A stretch of DNA of 64,000 bases from the NCBI GenBank assembly GCA_029213195.1, contig JARGNI010000031.1:2848-66847 (forward strand), in the 5' to 3' direction. The notes under the pieces were generated by a model. The model was not told the DNA's origin. It ran no database searches and was given only the letters and a program-made list of their open reading frames with translations. Each line of letters starts with the position of its first letter. Position 1 is the first letter of the stretch. Positions 45,427 to 53,502 of the stretch are shown here, one piece after another. A program made the translations under genes and the position numbers. This DNA is from Verrucomicrobiales bacterium. Lineage in GTDB: Bacteria; Verrucomicrobiota; Verrucomicrobiia; Verrucomicrobiales; DEV007.

Positions 45427-45891
45427 CTAGGAGAGGTCATCCAGCGCGTCCCACACGTCAGGTCTCTCCGAGGTGGGTGGTTCGGTCGTCCCCTCGATGG
45501 CTTCGACGTCGTTTGCTTTCGGGCATTCCCGCCCCTCGATCAATTCATCGCATCGGGCATAGGAAGGAAGGTTCAGAAGAAAGTCTTCCCGTATGATTTC
45601 TTTCAAATCGAAACTCTTCTGACCCTCTTCGAGATCGAGGTCGGAAGTCCACTCCGGATAGTCAGCCAGGAAATCGACATACTCGAGACAGGTGCTGCAT
45701 TGAAGCTGGAAGGGGCCCTTCAGCTTTCCGGAAAAGGCAACGAGCTCTTCGAAAGCATACATCGTGATATCGTAGCTGACCTTTCCCATCGGGCGGATGC
45801 TGTCGTCCGGAGAGAGTTCGAAGATCGAGGCAGGAAATTCACCGGAATGGTGAAGTCCTTCCACGGGAATGTCGCTGATAAATATTTCCAT
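45427..45891 (-). CDS. YceD/DUF177 family protein
   Basis: The 154-residue product matches the DUF177 (YceD) family. It has an early LQCSTCLEYVDF segment with the two cysteines (CSTC), an acidic middle, and a late LPSYARCDELIEGRECP stretch. The family is linked to 23S rRNA processing and usually lies directly before rpmF (L32). Here no L32 gene follows: the next downstream feature, 130 bp away, is the L,D-transpeptidase. It is a soluble cytoplasmic protein. The function in this organism is unproven. Confidence 0.85.
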   Translation of the reverse strand: MEIFISDIPVEGLHHSGEFPASIFELSPDDSIRPMGKVSYDITMYAFEELVAFSGKLKGPFQLQCSTCLEYVDFLADYPEWTSDLDLEEGQKSFDLKEIIREDFLLNLPSYARCDELIEGRECPKANDVEAIEGTTEPPTSERPDVWDALDDLS

Positions 45892-46015
45892 GGCTGAAAA
45901 TCGTCGTTCTAGCTACTCCATAGCGCCTTCGAGTCGATCTCACCACCCATTTTGGGCGTCTTTCTGACACAGTCTCGGGTTGCCTCGGAGCGTTGGATAC
46001 CCTATACGGAGACGC

Positions 46016-47698
46016 ATGAGTCGTTACGCTTTGGGACTGGATTATGGCACGAATTCGTGTCGCTCACTTTTGGTCAACCTCGATAATGGAGAAGAGTTGG
46101 GTTCGGTGGTATTTCTCTACCCCTCGGGAAAAGCCGGAATTCTGACCGATCCGGGCGATCCCAACGTGGCTCGTCAGAACCCTCAAGATTACTTGGATGG
46201 GCTCGTCGCTATCATTACCGGCGCGCTGAACGAGGCAAAGCAAAAGGACCCCGATTTCAGTGCAAACGAAGTCATCGGTCTCGGCATCGACACAACGGGG
46301 AGCACGCCGCTTCCGGTCAATAAGGAAGGAACACCTCTCTCGTTTCTCCCCGAATTTGCCGACAATCTCAATGCGCATGTCTGGCTCTGGAAGGATCACA
46401 CCGCTCATACCGAAGCGGCAGCAATCACGGAAAAGGCTTCCGAATTGCGTCCGGAATATCTCGCCAAATGCGGTGGAATCTATTCGAGCGAATGGTGGTG
46501 GAGCAAGCTCTGGAGATGCAAGAACTGTGATCCCGATGTATTCGCTGCGGCCTACTCCTGGGTGGAGCACTGTGACTGGCTGCCAGCCGTCCTTACCGGG
46601 AACGATGATCCTGCGATCATGAAACGCAGTGTTTGTGCTGCGGGGCACAAGGCGATGTACAGCGAAGAGTGGGGCGGGCTACCCGATGAGAAGTTCCTGT
46701 CCGAACTGGATCCGGCGCTCGCGGACCTCCGTGACCGTCTCTATGATCGCGCCGATTCTTCGGATGTCTGTGCAGGGCATCTCACTGCCGAATGGGCTTC
46801 TCGTCTCGGCCTGCCCGAGGGAATCCCCGTTGCGGTGGGCGCTTTCGACGCCCATATGGGGGCCGTGGGTTCAGGCGTCGAGGCGGGTACGCTCGTCAAA
46901 ATCCTGGGGACCAGCACCTGTGACATTACCGTCCTCCCGAATTCAGAGGAACTCGGCGATGTCCCCGGAGTTTGCGGGGTGGTCGATGGCTCGGTATTGC
47001 CGGGGCATTTTGGAATCGAGGCCGGGCAATCCGCGGTCGGAGATATTTTCCTCTGGTTTGTGAATCACCTCGTGCCCGACTCCTACGGCGCAACCCAGGA
47101 TGAAAAATTCATCGAGATGGAACGCCGTCTTTCCGAACTGAAGCCTGGCGAGACCGGGCTGATGGCCCTGGATTGGAACAACGGGAACCGGACCATTCTC
47201 GTCGATGTGCAATTGAGCGGACTCGTTCTCGGCCAGACCTTGCATACCGAGGCTCACGAAATTTATCGGGCACTCATCGAGGCGACCGCATTTGGAGCCC
47301 TCACGATTGTGAATCGGATGGAGGAGTATGGGGTGAAAATCGACCGGATCGTGAACACGGGCGGGCTGGCAGTGAAGAACGCCTCCTTGATGCAGATTTA
47401 CGCAGATATCCTCGGGCGCCCTCTCCGTGTCGCATCGAGTGACCAGACTTGTGCTCTTGGGGCGGCCTTGTTTGGTGCCGTTTCCGGAGGAACGGTTTCT
47501 CTTGAGGAGATCCAGGGGAACTGCTGCCAACTCCGGGAGGTAGAATACCTTCCCATCTCGGAGAATCAGGAAGTCTATGAGGAACTCTACCAACTCTACA
47601 AAAAGCTCCATGATGGGTTCGGAGATATCGAGGGAGCTGCCCCGATTGGTCGCGTCATGAAAGACCTCATTGCGATCCGGCAGAGGCAGCGCAGTTGA
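46016..47698 (+). CDS. araB: Ribulokinase (FGGY carbohydrate kinase)
   Basis: The 560-residue protein starts MSRYALGLDYGTNSCRSLLV, the FGGY phosphate-1 motif. It has GIDTTGSTPLPVN, NAHVWLWKDHTAHTEA, and the C-terminal NRIVNTGGLAVKN-like adenosine region (INTGGLAVKNASLMQIYADI with VNTG). Length and motifs fit L-ribulokinase (about 560 residues) better than xylulokinase (about 490). It phosphorylates L-ribulose in pentose breakdown. No araA or araD is adjacent. The ATG at 46016 begins the conserved strand directly. Confidence 0.88.
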   Translation: MSRYALGLDYGTNSCRSLLVNLDNGEELGSVVFLYPSGKAGILTDPGDPNVARQNPQDYLDGLVAIITGALNEAKQKDPDFSANEVIGLGIDTTGSTPLPVNKEGTPLSFLPEFADNLNAHVWLWKDHTAHTEAAAITEKASELRPEYLAKCGGIYSSEWWWSKLWRCKNCDPDVFAAAYSWVEHCDWLPAVLTGNDDPAIMKRSVCAAGHKAMYSEEWGGLPDEKFLSELDPALADLRDRLYDRADSSDVCAGHLTAEWASRLGLPEGIPVAVGAFDAHMGAVGSGVEAGTLVKILGTSTCDITVLPNSEELGDVPGVCGVVDGSVLPGHFGIEAGQSAVGDIFLWFVNHLVPDSYGATQDEKFIEMERRLSELKPGETGLMALDWNNGNRTILVDVQLSGLVLGQTLHTEAHEIYRALIEATAFGALTIVNRMEEYGVKIDRIVNTGGLAVKNASLMQIYADILGRPLRVASSDQTCALGAALFGAVSGGTVSLEEIQGNCCQLREVEYLPISENQEVYEELYQLYKKLHDGFGDIEGAAPIGRVMKDLIAIRQRQRS

Positions 47699-47772
47699 AG
47701 CTTTGATTCTGCCCAGGTTCGACGGTTACCCCTCAGGCCAACTGCGGTGGCTAAGTCTCTTCCCGGAGAAAA

Positions 47773-47854
47773 TACCGGCGGCGGGAATCGAACCCGCACT
47801 CCCGAAGGAACGCGATTTTGAATCGCGCGCGTCTACCAATTCCGCCACACCGGC
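47773..47854 (-). tRNA. tRNA-Leu (anticodon CAA)
   Basis: The minus strand folds as a class II tRNA: acceptor GCCGGTG, D arm GCG...CGC, anticodon stem CGCGA/TCGCG with loop TTCAAAA (anticodon CAA), a long variable arm (TTCC-TTCG-GGAG), and T arm GCGGG-TTCGATT-CCCGC. The discriminator is A. No CCA is encoded. The first acceptor pair is G1-U72, a wobble, and T6-G67 is a second. Confidence 0.97.
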
Positions 47855-47953
47855 TCCACAAGGGGTCGCTCTCGAGAGTGCGTGAGAGCGAGGGAAGAGA
47901 GCGAGATACTAGCAAGCCCCGAAGGGAAATCAACTCCTTGTTTCTGATCGTCG

Positions 47954-48781
47954 CTAATCCAACCATTTGAGGTCGTCGAGTCTCGCCGAGACAAAGCCGA
48001 GAGATAACTGGGACTGGAGCTCAAGGGGGATGCGGTATTCGTCATCGGAGACCCAAAGCGTCGTCTTCTTGATCTTCTCGTAGGTCTTGATCGAGAAATC
48101 CGGATTCACCTTTCCGACTTTGGCGTCCAACTTGATCGTGCGATAGCGCTTCCCCTTGATCTTGCGTTCCTCGCTCCCAATAACGGTGAACTGGGCGAGA
48201 TACGGTTTGTTGAATGGGGTGACCACCATGCTGATCTCCTGTCCGGGCTCGAGCGATTGGCTCCGCAGGTAGAAAGCGGAGGAGAGGACATCCTGGCCAA
48301 AATCGAAGCTGAACCGGTTCGTTGCCGTGCGAGCGGCTTCGTCCCGCTTTTTCGAGGTGGTTGTGAAAACCTGTCGCTCATCCTCGAAAATGATGTCGTA
48401 GCTGCTCTCCTCGGTCCGGTCGACTTCTCGAAGCTGAAAAGTGATGGGGCGGAGTGAAGTTTCGTCGACGAGCGAACGAGCCCGAAAGTCGTAAGGCCAG
48501 AGCATTCTTGCGAATCCCGTGCTCCGCCCACTTGCGTCGCCAACGAAGCGGGTTTGAGATTCGCCGGTCTTGTCGATCGAGATCTGGAATTCGCCAGCGT
48601 TGATCCGATTGTTCCAAGCCAGGGTGTAGTCGAGATGGACAGGCCGGAGATTGGCGTGCTCTCCGGGAGGCAGCCGGGTAACCTCTTTCAACCAGTCGGG
48701 AGGACCAGACGGTTCCGATTGGAGGGGCAGCGATAGGATCGCCAGGCTGGCAGTGATGAGGGGAAGAACTTGGAGCTTCAT
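47954..48781 (-). CDS. Exported DUF3108-like protein
   Basis: The 275-residue product starts MKLQVLPLITASLAILSLPLQS, a signal peptide. The mature chain is beta-rich, with YTLAWNNRINAGEFQISIDK, YDFRARSLVDETSLRPITFQ, an EERKIKGKRYRTIKLDAKVG stretch and a WVSDDEYRIPLELQSQLSLG end. This order is that of DUF3108, periplasmic proteins of unknown role that may bind lipid. The start at 48781 is used because it opens the signal peptide; an upstream ATG lies four codons before. It is transcribed away from the BamB-like gene. Confidence 0.85.
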   Translation of the reverse strand: MKLQVLPLITASLAILSLPLQSEPSGPPDWLKEVTRLPPGEHANLRPVHLDYTLAWNNRINAGEFQISIDKTGESQTRFVGDASGRSTGFARMLWPYDFRARSLVDETSLRPITFQLREVDRTEESSYDIIFEDERQVFTTTSKKRDEAARTATNRFSFDFGQDVLSSAFYLRSQSLEPGQEISMVVTPFNKPYLAQFTVIGSEERKIKGKRYRTIKLDAKVGKVNPDFSIKTYEKIKKTTLWVSDDEYRIPLELQSQLSLGFVSARLDDLKWLD

Positions 48782-48878
48782 CTGAGGGGTCAAAGCGATT
48801 AAGCGTCGAAAGTTCGCATTTCTGTGTTCACGTAATAGTGGCGTTGATAATTCAGAAATACAAGATAATCATAGACGA

Positions 48879-50147
48879 ATGAATGAGCTAAACCAGTCAA
48901 AATTTTCACATTGGCTAAAATTTAATGGAAACGCACTATTCGGTGTGCTGGCTTTGGCTCTCCTGACTGCTTGCCAGGACGACGGTCCGGCGACCCCGAG
49001 TTCTTCTTCTGATACGAAGGGGGCCAGTGAAGTCATAGGTCAGGATTGGCCGCTTTTTCGCGGAGATCTCGAAATGCAGGGAGTGACGGAGGAGGCCCTT
49101 CCGACTCCCCTGGAGATGGCATGGTCCTTCGAGACTGGGGACGCGTCGGAGAATCGAGTGCCTCCGATCGAGGCATCGCCTGTGATTGCCGAGGGAATGG
49201 TGCTGTTCGGGACCCAGCTGGGTGTCTTCTTTGCGATCGACCTGGAGACGGGGGAGGAAAAATGGCAATTCAAAGCCGAAGGTTCCATTACCGCTCCAGC
49301 GGCGGCCCATGAAGGGCACGTCTATTTTGGGGACAACTATGGCTTTGTCTATGCGCTCGACCTCGCGTCGGGTGAAGAAAAGTGGCGCTTTGAAACCGAG
49401 GGGAAGATCGAGGGCGGAGTCAACGTTCTCCCGAGAGAAGGCGAATCTCCTGCCGTATTCATCGGGAGTCACGATTACTTCCTCTACAGCCTGGATTCTT
49501 CCAATGGAGAAGTCATCTGGAAGCATGAAACAGGAAATTACGTTGTCGCCACGCCTTCCATCATCAATTCCGGCGGCACCCAGGCAGTTTGTTTCGGAGG
49601 CTGTGACGGGTTGCTTCATGTGCTTCCCACGACAGGGGATGAGGAGGCCAAGCAGGAGATCGAAGTCGGGTCCTACATTGCGAACAGTGCTGCGGTGCGG
49701 GATGGCATCGCTTATGTCGCTCACAACGGAGGGGAGATCCTCGCGGTCGATATTGCCAGTGGCGAGGAAGTCTGGACCATTGAGACGGGGGCCGAGTATA
49801 CTGCCTCTCCCGCAGTCGACGAGAAGCTTCTCTACGTGGCAAGCCCCGACAAGAGCCTGGTCGCCTATGACCGGGTCTCCGGAGAAGAGGTGTGGAAATT
49901 TCTTTCCCGGCGCTCTCTCGACAGTTCTCCCGTCGTCAGTGGAGATCTGATCTGGCAGGGAGGGATGGATGGTCGGCTCTACGCCATTTTCAAAGCGGAT
50001 GGCAGCGAAGCCTGGAGCTATGAACTCGGGGCGCAGATCAAGGCGTCACCGGCGGTATCACGTGGGAAGTTGGTCATTTGCGGCACCGATGGGGTGGTGT
50101 ATGCTTTTCAGGCTGCTTCCGAGGATCCCGCTCCAGGCGAATCCTGA
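48879..50147 (+). CDS. BamB-like PQQ beta-propeller lipoprotein
   Basis: The 422-residue product has a hydrophobic leader ending LALALLTAC (lipobox; Cys near residue 32). The rest consists of PQQ-type propeller blades (for example FAIDLETGEEKWQFKAEGSI, YALDLASGEEKWRFETEG and LAVDIASGEEVWTIETGAEY), about seven in all. BamB in the outer-membrane assembly complex has this form, but so do other scaffold propellers. It is the first of a plus-strand gene set and ends 42 bp before a radical SAM gene, so a role linked to that cassette is possible. Confidence 0.85.
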   Translation: MNELNQSKFSHWLKFNGNALFGVLALALLTACQDDGPATPSSSSDTKGASEVIGQDWPLFRGDLEMQGVTEEALPTPLEMAWSFETGDASENRVPPIEASPVIAEGMVLFGTQLGVFFAIDLETGEEKWQFKAEGSITAPAAAHEGHVYFGDNYGFVYALDLASGEEKWRFETEGKIEGGVNVLPREGESPAVFIGSHDYFLYSLDSSNGEVIWKHETGNYVVATPSIINSGGTQAVCFGGCDGLLHVLPTTGDEEAKQEIEVGSYIANSAAVRDGIAYVAHNGGEILAVDIASGEEVWTIETGAEYTASPAVDEKLLYVASPDKSLVAYDRVSGEEVWKFLSRRSLDSSPVVSGDLIWQGGMDGRLYAIFKADGSEAWSYELGAQIKASPAVSRGKLVICGTDGVVYAFQAASEDPAPGES

Positions 50148-50189
50148 AAGTTTCCGTCCTATTCCGCGTCTTCATTCGTCTACACGATC

Positions 50190-51557
50190 ATGTCTACCCC
50201 CTCCAGCGATTCTCCCAGTCTCATCGAGAAAATCAAAGTCCCCCTGGCGACCGAAACGGAGGAGCAGACCGAGGTGGGAAACTATTTCGTGGCGAACTAT
50301 CCACCGTTTTCCTTCTGGGACCAGGAGCAGAAGAAGGAGGTCTACGACGTCCTCAATTCTCCTCGTCCGGAAGACACAAACCTGGGAGTTTATTTTCACA
50401 TCCCGTTTTGCCGGAAGCGATGCCATTTCTGCTACTTCCGTGTCTACACCGATAAGAATGCAAACGAGATCAATGCCTATCTCGATGCCGGGATTCGGGA
50501 GTTCGAGCGCTATGCGCAGACTTCTTACCTCGCAGGGCGGAAGCCACAGTTCGTCTACTTCGGGGGCGGTACACCAAGTTACCTTTCGGTGAATCAGCTG
50601 ACCGATCTCACCAACCGAATGAAGGATCTTTTCCCGTGGGATGAGACCGAGGAGGTCGCCTTCGAGTGCGAACCAGGAACCTTGACCGAGAAGAAGCTCG
50701 AGGCTTTGCGGGAAATCGGGGTGACTCGACTGAGCCTGGGAATCGAGAATTTCGATGATCATATCCTGGAACTGAACGGGCGAGCCCATCGTTCCAAGGA
50801 AGCCTTTCGTGCCCTGGGCTTTGCCAAGACTCTTGGGTTCGACCAGGTCAATATCGATCTGATCGCCGGCATGATGGATGAGACTCCGGAAAATTGGCAG
50901 AAGTGCGTCGAGACCGCGATCGAACAGGATCCTGACTGTGTGACGATCTACCAGATGGAGATTCCCTACAACACCACCATTTACAAGGAGATGAAGGAAG
51001 CCGGACGGATCACGGCTCCCGTCGCGGACTGGCCGACGAAACGGGCCTGGGTCGACTGGGCGTTCGATCGGTTCCAGGAGGCAGGTTACACGGTCAGCAG
51101 TGCTTACACGGTGGTGAAGAATCCCGAAACGACCAAGTTCGTGTATCGCGACAGCCTCTGGGAAGGGGCCGACCTGCTCTCGGCAGGAGTGGCCAGTTTC
51201 GGACATTTTGGAGGCGTCCACTACCAGAATCAGGCCGATGTAGGTCCTTACATGACGGAACTCGACTCTGGGGAATTGCCGATCTATCGAGCCTATCGGA
51301 CCAATCACGATGAACGCTTTATCCGCGAGTTCGTCCTCCAACTGAAGCTGGGCAAGGTCAAGCCGAGCTATTTCCAGGAGAAATATGGGGAGAATCCCGT
51401 CGAGCGTTTCTCGGCAGAGCTCAAGAAGCTTTCCGATGCAGGTTACTTCACCGCAGACGGCGACGAGATTCGCGTATCCCGGCAGGGGATGCTCCAGATC
51501 GATCGCTTTCTGCATGGATTTTTCCTCGAGGAACACCGGGATGCACGTTACACCTGA
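50190..51557 (+). CDS. Radical SAM protein, HemN/HemW-like
   Basis: The 455-residue product has the HemN-type radical SAM signature CRKRCHFCYF (CX3CX2C, about residues 74-81) followed by YFGGGTPSYLS, and a C-terminal HemN-like domain with SRQGMLQIDRFLHGFF. The family binds a [4Fe-4S] cluster and two SAM molecules. Members include the oxygen-independent coproporphyrinogen oxidase, the haem chaperone HemW, and class C methyltransferases of natural-product pathways. The neighbours, a chorismate-lyase-like protein and a halogenase-like flavoprotein, favour a natural-product role over haem synthesis. It overlaps the next gene by 17 bp. Confidence 0.85.
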   Translation: MSTPSSDSPSLIEKIKVPLATETEEQTEVGNYFVANYPPFSFWDQEQKKEVYDVLNSPRPEDTNLGVYFHIPFCRKRCHFCYFRVYTDKNANEINAYLDAGIREFERYAQTSYLAGRKPQFVYFGGGTPSYLSVNQLTDLTNRMKDLFPWDETEEVAFECEPGTLTEKKLEALREIGVTRLSLGIENFDDHILELNGRAHRSKEAFRALGFAKTLGFDQVNIDLIAGMMDETPENWQKCVETAIEQDPDCVTIYQMEIPYNTTIYKEMKEAGRITAPVADWPTKRAWVDWAFDRFQEAGYTVSSAYTVVKNPETTKFVYRDSLWEGADLLSAGVASFGHFGGVHYQNQADVGPYMTELDSGELPIYRAYRTNHDERFIREFVLQLKLGKVKPSYFQEKYGENPVERFSAELKKLSDAGYFTADGDEIRVSRQGMLQIDRFLHGFFLEEHRDARYT

Positions 51558-52173
51558 TCAAACGGATGAGGCACAGATGGAAGCAGCCAAAGCATATGCC
51601 GAGGCTCTCCACCGACTGCTGCCTTTTCATTTCTTCTACGAGAAATCCGAGATTGATCTCCCGGATTTCGAGTTTCTTGAAGGCGACGAAGTTCCCTACC
51701 CATATCGATCGCTTCTCGTGCATGAGAACGACATGACGCCCACGTTGGCGGCCTTTCATCACTCGCGGCTCTACCTGAAAGTTCATCACTCCGAAGCCAA
51801 CGATGATTTTGTGATGCGATTGGTCAGCCTCCACGCGGTCTCCTCCGACAAGCCCGTGGAATACGGAGCCATCGCAATCCAGCTCGGGTCCCTACCTGAC
51901 GAAGTGCGCGAGAAGGTCGTGGAGGGCAAGAAGCCCCTTGGTGGGTTGTTGGGCGAATATCAGGTCGTTCACAGTGGCAGTCCGCAAGCCTATTTTTCCG
52001 TTCCTGCCGATTCCCTGATTGCGGAGGCATTGCACCAGGAGGAAGGGCAGATCCTCTACGGACGTTGCAATCAACTCCTCGATAAGGAGGGAATGGTTTT
52101 CGCTGACATCGTCGAAATTCTCCCGCGGTGCAACGAGTCCGAACGATGGGTTGAGAACGTAACCCTTACTTAA
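51541..52173 (+). CDS. Chorismate-lyase-like protein (DUF98 type)
   Basis: The 210-residue product resembles the DUF98 chorismate pyruvate-lyase family: YPYRSLLVHENDMTPTLAAF, then MRLVSLHAV, PVEYGAIAIQL, KKPLGGLLGEY, and ILYGRCNQLLDKEGMVFADI. Family members convert chorismate to 4-hydroxybenzoate plus pyruvate, which serves as starter for aryl polyene, xanthomonadin, or quinone pathways. The ATG at 51541 lies inside the radical SAM gene (17-bp overlap), a sign of coupled translation. It sits 14 bp before the halogenase-like gene. The function is by family only. Confidence 0.75.
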   Translation: MHVTPDQTDEAQMEAAKAYAEALHRLLPFHFFYEKSEIDLPDFEFLEGDEVPYPYRSLLVHENDMTPTLAAFHHSRLYLKVHHSEANDDFVMRLVSLHAVSSDKPVEYGAIAIQLGSLPDEVREKVVEGKKPLGGLLGEYQVVHSGSPQAYFSVPADSLIAEALHQEEGQILYGRCNQLLDKEGMVFADIVEILPRCNESERWVENVTLT

Positions 52174-52187
52174 CCACTCTCCTGACT

Positions 52188-53471
52188 ATGAGCGAAACAG
52201 CACCTTGGGACACGATCGTGATCGGAGCTGGGCCTGCCGGCTCGACAACGGCGGCACTTCTCGCCGAGAAGGGGCACCGTGTGCTTGTTCTCGAAAAAGA
52301 AGCTTTTCCTCGTTACCACGTCGGGGAATCCCTGATGCCTTTTTGCTGGCACACGCTCGATCGACTCGGTCTTACCGAGGAAATGGACAAGATCGGGTTC
52401 CAGCAGAAGCACAGCGTCCAGTTTGTTTCGACAGATGGAGCCGTATCGAAGCCATTCTATTTCTTTCTTCACGATGATCATCCATCTGCCGTGACCTGGC
52501 AGGTTGAGCGAATGCAGTTCGATCAGCTTCTTGTCGACAAGGCCAAGGAACTCGGAACCGAGATTCGCGAAAAGCATCGCGTCGTCGACGTGATGCGAGA
52601 CGCTTCTGGTGCAGTCTGTGGAGTGGTCGCAGAAAATGCGGAGGGGGAGCGGAGCGAGTTGAGTTCTCGTCTCGTCGTGGACGCCTCCGGACGCGACTGT
52701 GTCGTCGCCAGCAAGAACAAGTGGCGGAACCGGGATCCCCAGCTCAACAAGGTTGCTATCTGGACTTACTTCGAGGGAGCGATGCGGGACCCTGGGCTGG
52801 ATTCGGGCTCGACTACAGTTGCCTATTTGCCCGAGAAGGGATGGTTCTGGTATATTCCAATGCGAAACAACCTGGTCAGTGTCGGTGTCGTCGCCGACAG
52901 GGACTACCTCTATCGAGATTCCCGTGATCCTGCCGAGATCTTTGCCCGCGAAATCGAGGAGAATGCCTGGGTGCGCGAGCATCTCAGCGAGGGATCGCAA
53001 GTCGGCGAATACTGGGTCACGGGAGAATACAGCTATCGCTCCAACTATTGCGCCTCTGACGGCGTGCTGCTCGTGGGAGATGCGTTTGCCTTTCTCGATC
53101 CGGTCTTTTCCTCCGGTGTCTTTCTTGCACTCAAGTCGGCCGAGCTGGCCGCGGATGCGATCGACGAAGCTCTCGGAAGAGGGGATCTATCTGCCGAGGC
53201 GTTTGCTTCGTATGGCAACGATCTCTGCACTGCGATCGAACGGATGAGAAAAATTGTGTATGCGTTCTACCGGGAAGAGTTCAGCTTTGGCGACTTGGTC
53301 AAGAAACATCCCCATCTCCGCCCGGTCCTGACGGATCTCCTGGTTGGGAATGTCTTCGTCGATCAGTTCGATGATCTCTTCGCTGCAGTCGAGGAAATCT
53401 GCGACCTCCCCGATGAGTTGCCGTATGGCTACCTCGTCGAAGAGCCTAAGCCAGAGGTGGCCATCGCCTGA
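52188..53471 (+). CDS. Flavin-dependent halogenase-like FAD oxidoreductase
   Basis: The 427-residue protein starts with an FAD-binding GAGPAG (residues 13-18) and EKEAFPRYHVGESLMP. It then shows both signature motifs of flavin-dependent halogenases: WFWYIP (219-224, WxWxIP) and FLDPVFSSG (302-310, FxxPxxSxG). Lys74 in FQQKHSVQF lies where the catalytic Lys is found in this family. Such enzymes use reduced flavin, oxygen and halide to halogenate aromatic or pyrrole substrates, often on a carrier protein. Non-halogenating relatives (geranylgeranyl reductase type) exist, so the reaction is unproven. It is the last gene of the cassette. Confidence 0.82.
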   Translation: MSETAPWDTIVIGAGPAGSTTAALLAEKGHRVLVLEKEAFPRYHVGESLMPFCWHTLDRLGLTEEMDKIGFQQKHSVQFVSTDGAVSKPFYFFLHDDHPSAVTWQVERMQFDQLLVDKAKELGTEIREKHRVVDVMRDASGAVCGVVAENAEGERSELSSRLVVDASGRDCVVASKNKWRNRDPQLNKVAIWTYFEGAMRDPGLDSGSTTVAYLPEKGWFWYIPMRNNLVSVGVVADRDYLYRDSRDPAEIFAREIEENAWVREHLSEGSQVGEYWVTGEYSYRSNYCASDGVLLVGDAFAFLDPVFSSGVFLALKSAELAADAIDEALGRGDLSAEAFASYGNDLCTAIERMRKIVYAFYREEFSFGDLVKKHPHLRPVLTDLLVGNVFVDQFDDLFAAVEEICDLPDELPYGYLVEEPKPEVAIA

Positions 53472-53502
53472 CAGGTCTGCATTCGAGTCCGCCTCTTGCG
53501 GG

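Noticed and set aside
47670-47885. Short plus-strand frame across the tRNA
   Set aside because: It overlaps a well-folded tRNA-Leu gene and the 3' end of the ribulokinase gene, and has no protein features.
50172-51536. 454-codon minus-strand frame opposite the radical SAM gene
   Set aside because: Antisense shadow; the plus strand has the CX3CX2C radical SAM motif and coupled neighbours.
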